Shown: piece by piece, positions 63,146 to 64,000 of the stretch | Layout: every line of letters begins with the position of its first letter | How positions within the stretch are numbered: position 1 is the first letter of the stretch | Assembly: GCF_022701255.1 (NCBI RefSeq) | Contig: NZ_CP031705.1 | Span: forward strand, 6,324,001 to 6,388,000 | Direction of reading: 5' to 3' | DNA from: Microcoleus vaginatus HSN003 | GTDB taxonomy: Bacteria > Cyanobacteriota > Cyanobacteriia > Cyanobacteriales > Microcoleaceae | Length of the DNA stretch: 64,000 nt | Position numbers and translations under genes: made by a program | Notes under the pieces: model-generated | Told to the model about the DNA's origin: nothing | Database searches by the model: none | The model's input: only the letters and a program-made list of their open reading frames with translations

Positions 63146-63568
63146 GTGGCACAGCAAAAGAAAAGCAACGCAAAAACAACAACAGAACGCGATAATTTGG
63201 GCGATTTGCCTCAAGAAATTACCGAATCTTACGGTACCGGCATCATCGATCAACCGGGATTGAGCCAAGACGACATAACAACCCTGCAGGACAGCAGTTC
63301 GGACTACTCTTCCACCAGTGCCCAAATCGGCGGCGAGGATGGCGATCCGGCTGCGGAACAAGAAAGTGCCACTGGCGAGCAATCGGTGGGCGGAACCGCG
63401 CCTACTCCCGACCTGGATATGGTTGACGAACTGGGAGCCGCTGCGGGCATAGAAATGCCCGATGGCGCTATTTTGCACACAACAGATATGCTTGAACATC
63501 GAGATGAAAGTCGCTGGGAATTAGACCCTAGTTCTGCGGAAGATTATCAGGAACGACCGGATTTCTAG
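63146..63568 (+). CDS. DUF6335-like acidic protein
   Basis: A 140-residue, very acidic protein starting with GTG at 63146, with AGGAG at 63133-63137. It begins MAQQKKSNAKTTTERDNLGD and contains DLPQEITESYGTGIID, a disordered Ser/Asp/Glu/Gly middle, and the conserved C-terminal EMPDGAILHTTDMLEHRDES with RWELDPSSAEDY. I recall similar proteins in cyanobacteria under DUF6335. No enzyme motif is present. The function is unknown. It has its own promoter region after the 62924 terminator. Confidence 0.75.
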   Translation: MAQQKKSNAKTTTERDNLGDLPQEITESYGTGIIDQPGLSQDDITTLQDSSSDYSSTSAQIGGEDGDPAAEQESATGEQSVGGTAPTPDLDMVDELGAAAGIEMPDGAILHTTDMLEHRDESRWELDPSSAEDYQERPDF

Positions 63569-63658
63569 GTCTATTTTTAACCCAAAAATAGGTAGTATAA
63601 TAGGAGCGGGTTGACCATTATCCATACTTCATCTGCCAAGTATTTGTAAATCCGCCCC

Positions 63659-64000
63659 TCATCGCTTTTGCTCTCGAAGCACATATCCAACTCCCCGAAC
63701 AGTATGCAGCAGGCGTTTTGAGTTACTTGCTTATAACTTAATCCGCAACGCACGAATATACACTTCAATAATATTTGACTCGCCCATAAAATCGTAACCC
63801 CATACTTTTTCGGGAATTCGGTCGCCGGTAATTACTTGACGGGGATTTTACAGCCTAAATTCTAACAAATCCAACTATTTGGCGGTGAGTTCAATTAGTT
63901 GATTGCCTCCCTAAACTTCAGGGGTTAAACCGTTCCAAATTAAGTCTTCAAATTATAACTTATCCGGCTCATTTAGTTGAGTTCGGCGCAGAAGTGATTT
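63659..64000 (-). pseudogene. OmpR-type response regulator remnant, partial at window edge
   Basis: The minus strand reads as the end of a winged-helix response regulator: [17 protein letters not shown] [31 protein letters not shown], then an in-frame TAA and NSKRLLHTVRGVGYVLREQK. Further upstream (toward 64000) are LLRRTQLNEPDKL and GGNQLIELTAK, each followed by more stops. At least four stop codons in about 110 codons show it is not functional. The receiver domain would lie beyond the window. Confidence 0.8.

Noticed and set aside
1-64000. tRNA, rRNA and riboswitch genes
   Set aside because: I looked through the intergenic gaps for cloverleaf arms, TTCGAAT-type T-loops and conserved riboswitch cores and found none convincing; a covariance search could still find one.

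Overview
The window is cyanobacterial chromosomal DNA, most likely from a filamentous Oscillatoriales organism of the Microcoleus/Oscillatoria type. The reasons are psbV, psbV2 and petJ side by side, a cyanoexosortase with a PEP-CTERM protein, DUF4058-type genes, many HIP1 octamers (GCGATCGC) and abundant short tandem heptamer repeats (CAGTCAA, AGATTTT, AGTCATT types) in the gaps. The species assignment is inference.

Layout. 0-9.7 kb: a ParM-like actin with a partial ParR-like partner, ftsH, pepP, two linked sensor kinases and a HAD phosphatase. 9.8-26 kb: an accessory block. On the minus strand lie a STAND/NACHT-like ATPase with an HTH, three tandem WD40 propeller genes and a second STAND ATPase, nearly all touching. 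On the plus strand follow two paralogous small GHKL (RsbW-like) proteins whose motif order looks circularly permuted, then an OmpR-type response regulator. Three insertion sequences of different families (IS630, IS4, IS66) each interrupt one gene here. In every case the target duplication is visible (TA, 9 bp, 8 bp), and removing the element restores the reading frame exactly.

26-36 kb: a DUF4058 protein, a GT9 glycosyltransferase, ispD, a GT2-like enzyme, a decayed transposon with 38-bp inverted ends, a LysR regulator, small hypothetical proteins, a TPR protein and a GNAT enzyme. 36-46 kb: a two-domain class III cyclase resembling soluble adenylyl cyclase, prepilin peptidase, accD, psbV-psbV2-petJ, a CHAD protein and an exostosin-like protein. 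46-52 kb: a 2TM-type protein, cyanoexosortase, a PEP-CTERM protein and a mosaic of broken duplicate genes that also carries a 148-bp MITE. 52-62 kb: a secreted beta-propeller protein divergent from a YyaL-like thioredoxin-fold protein, a polyamine ABC transporter (potB-C-D-A order) and a divergent FAD oxidoreductase. 62-64 kb: small conserved cyanobacterial genes and a response-regulator pseudogene at the right edge.

The most notable items are the STAND-WD40 cluster with its near-identical blades, the permuted GHKL pair beside it, and the composite cyclase. Functions are inferred from motifs read by eye; no database search was run.
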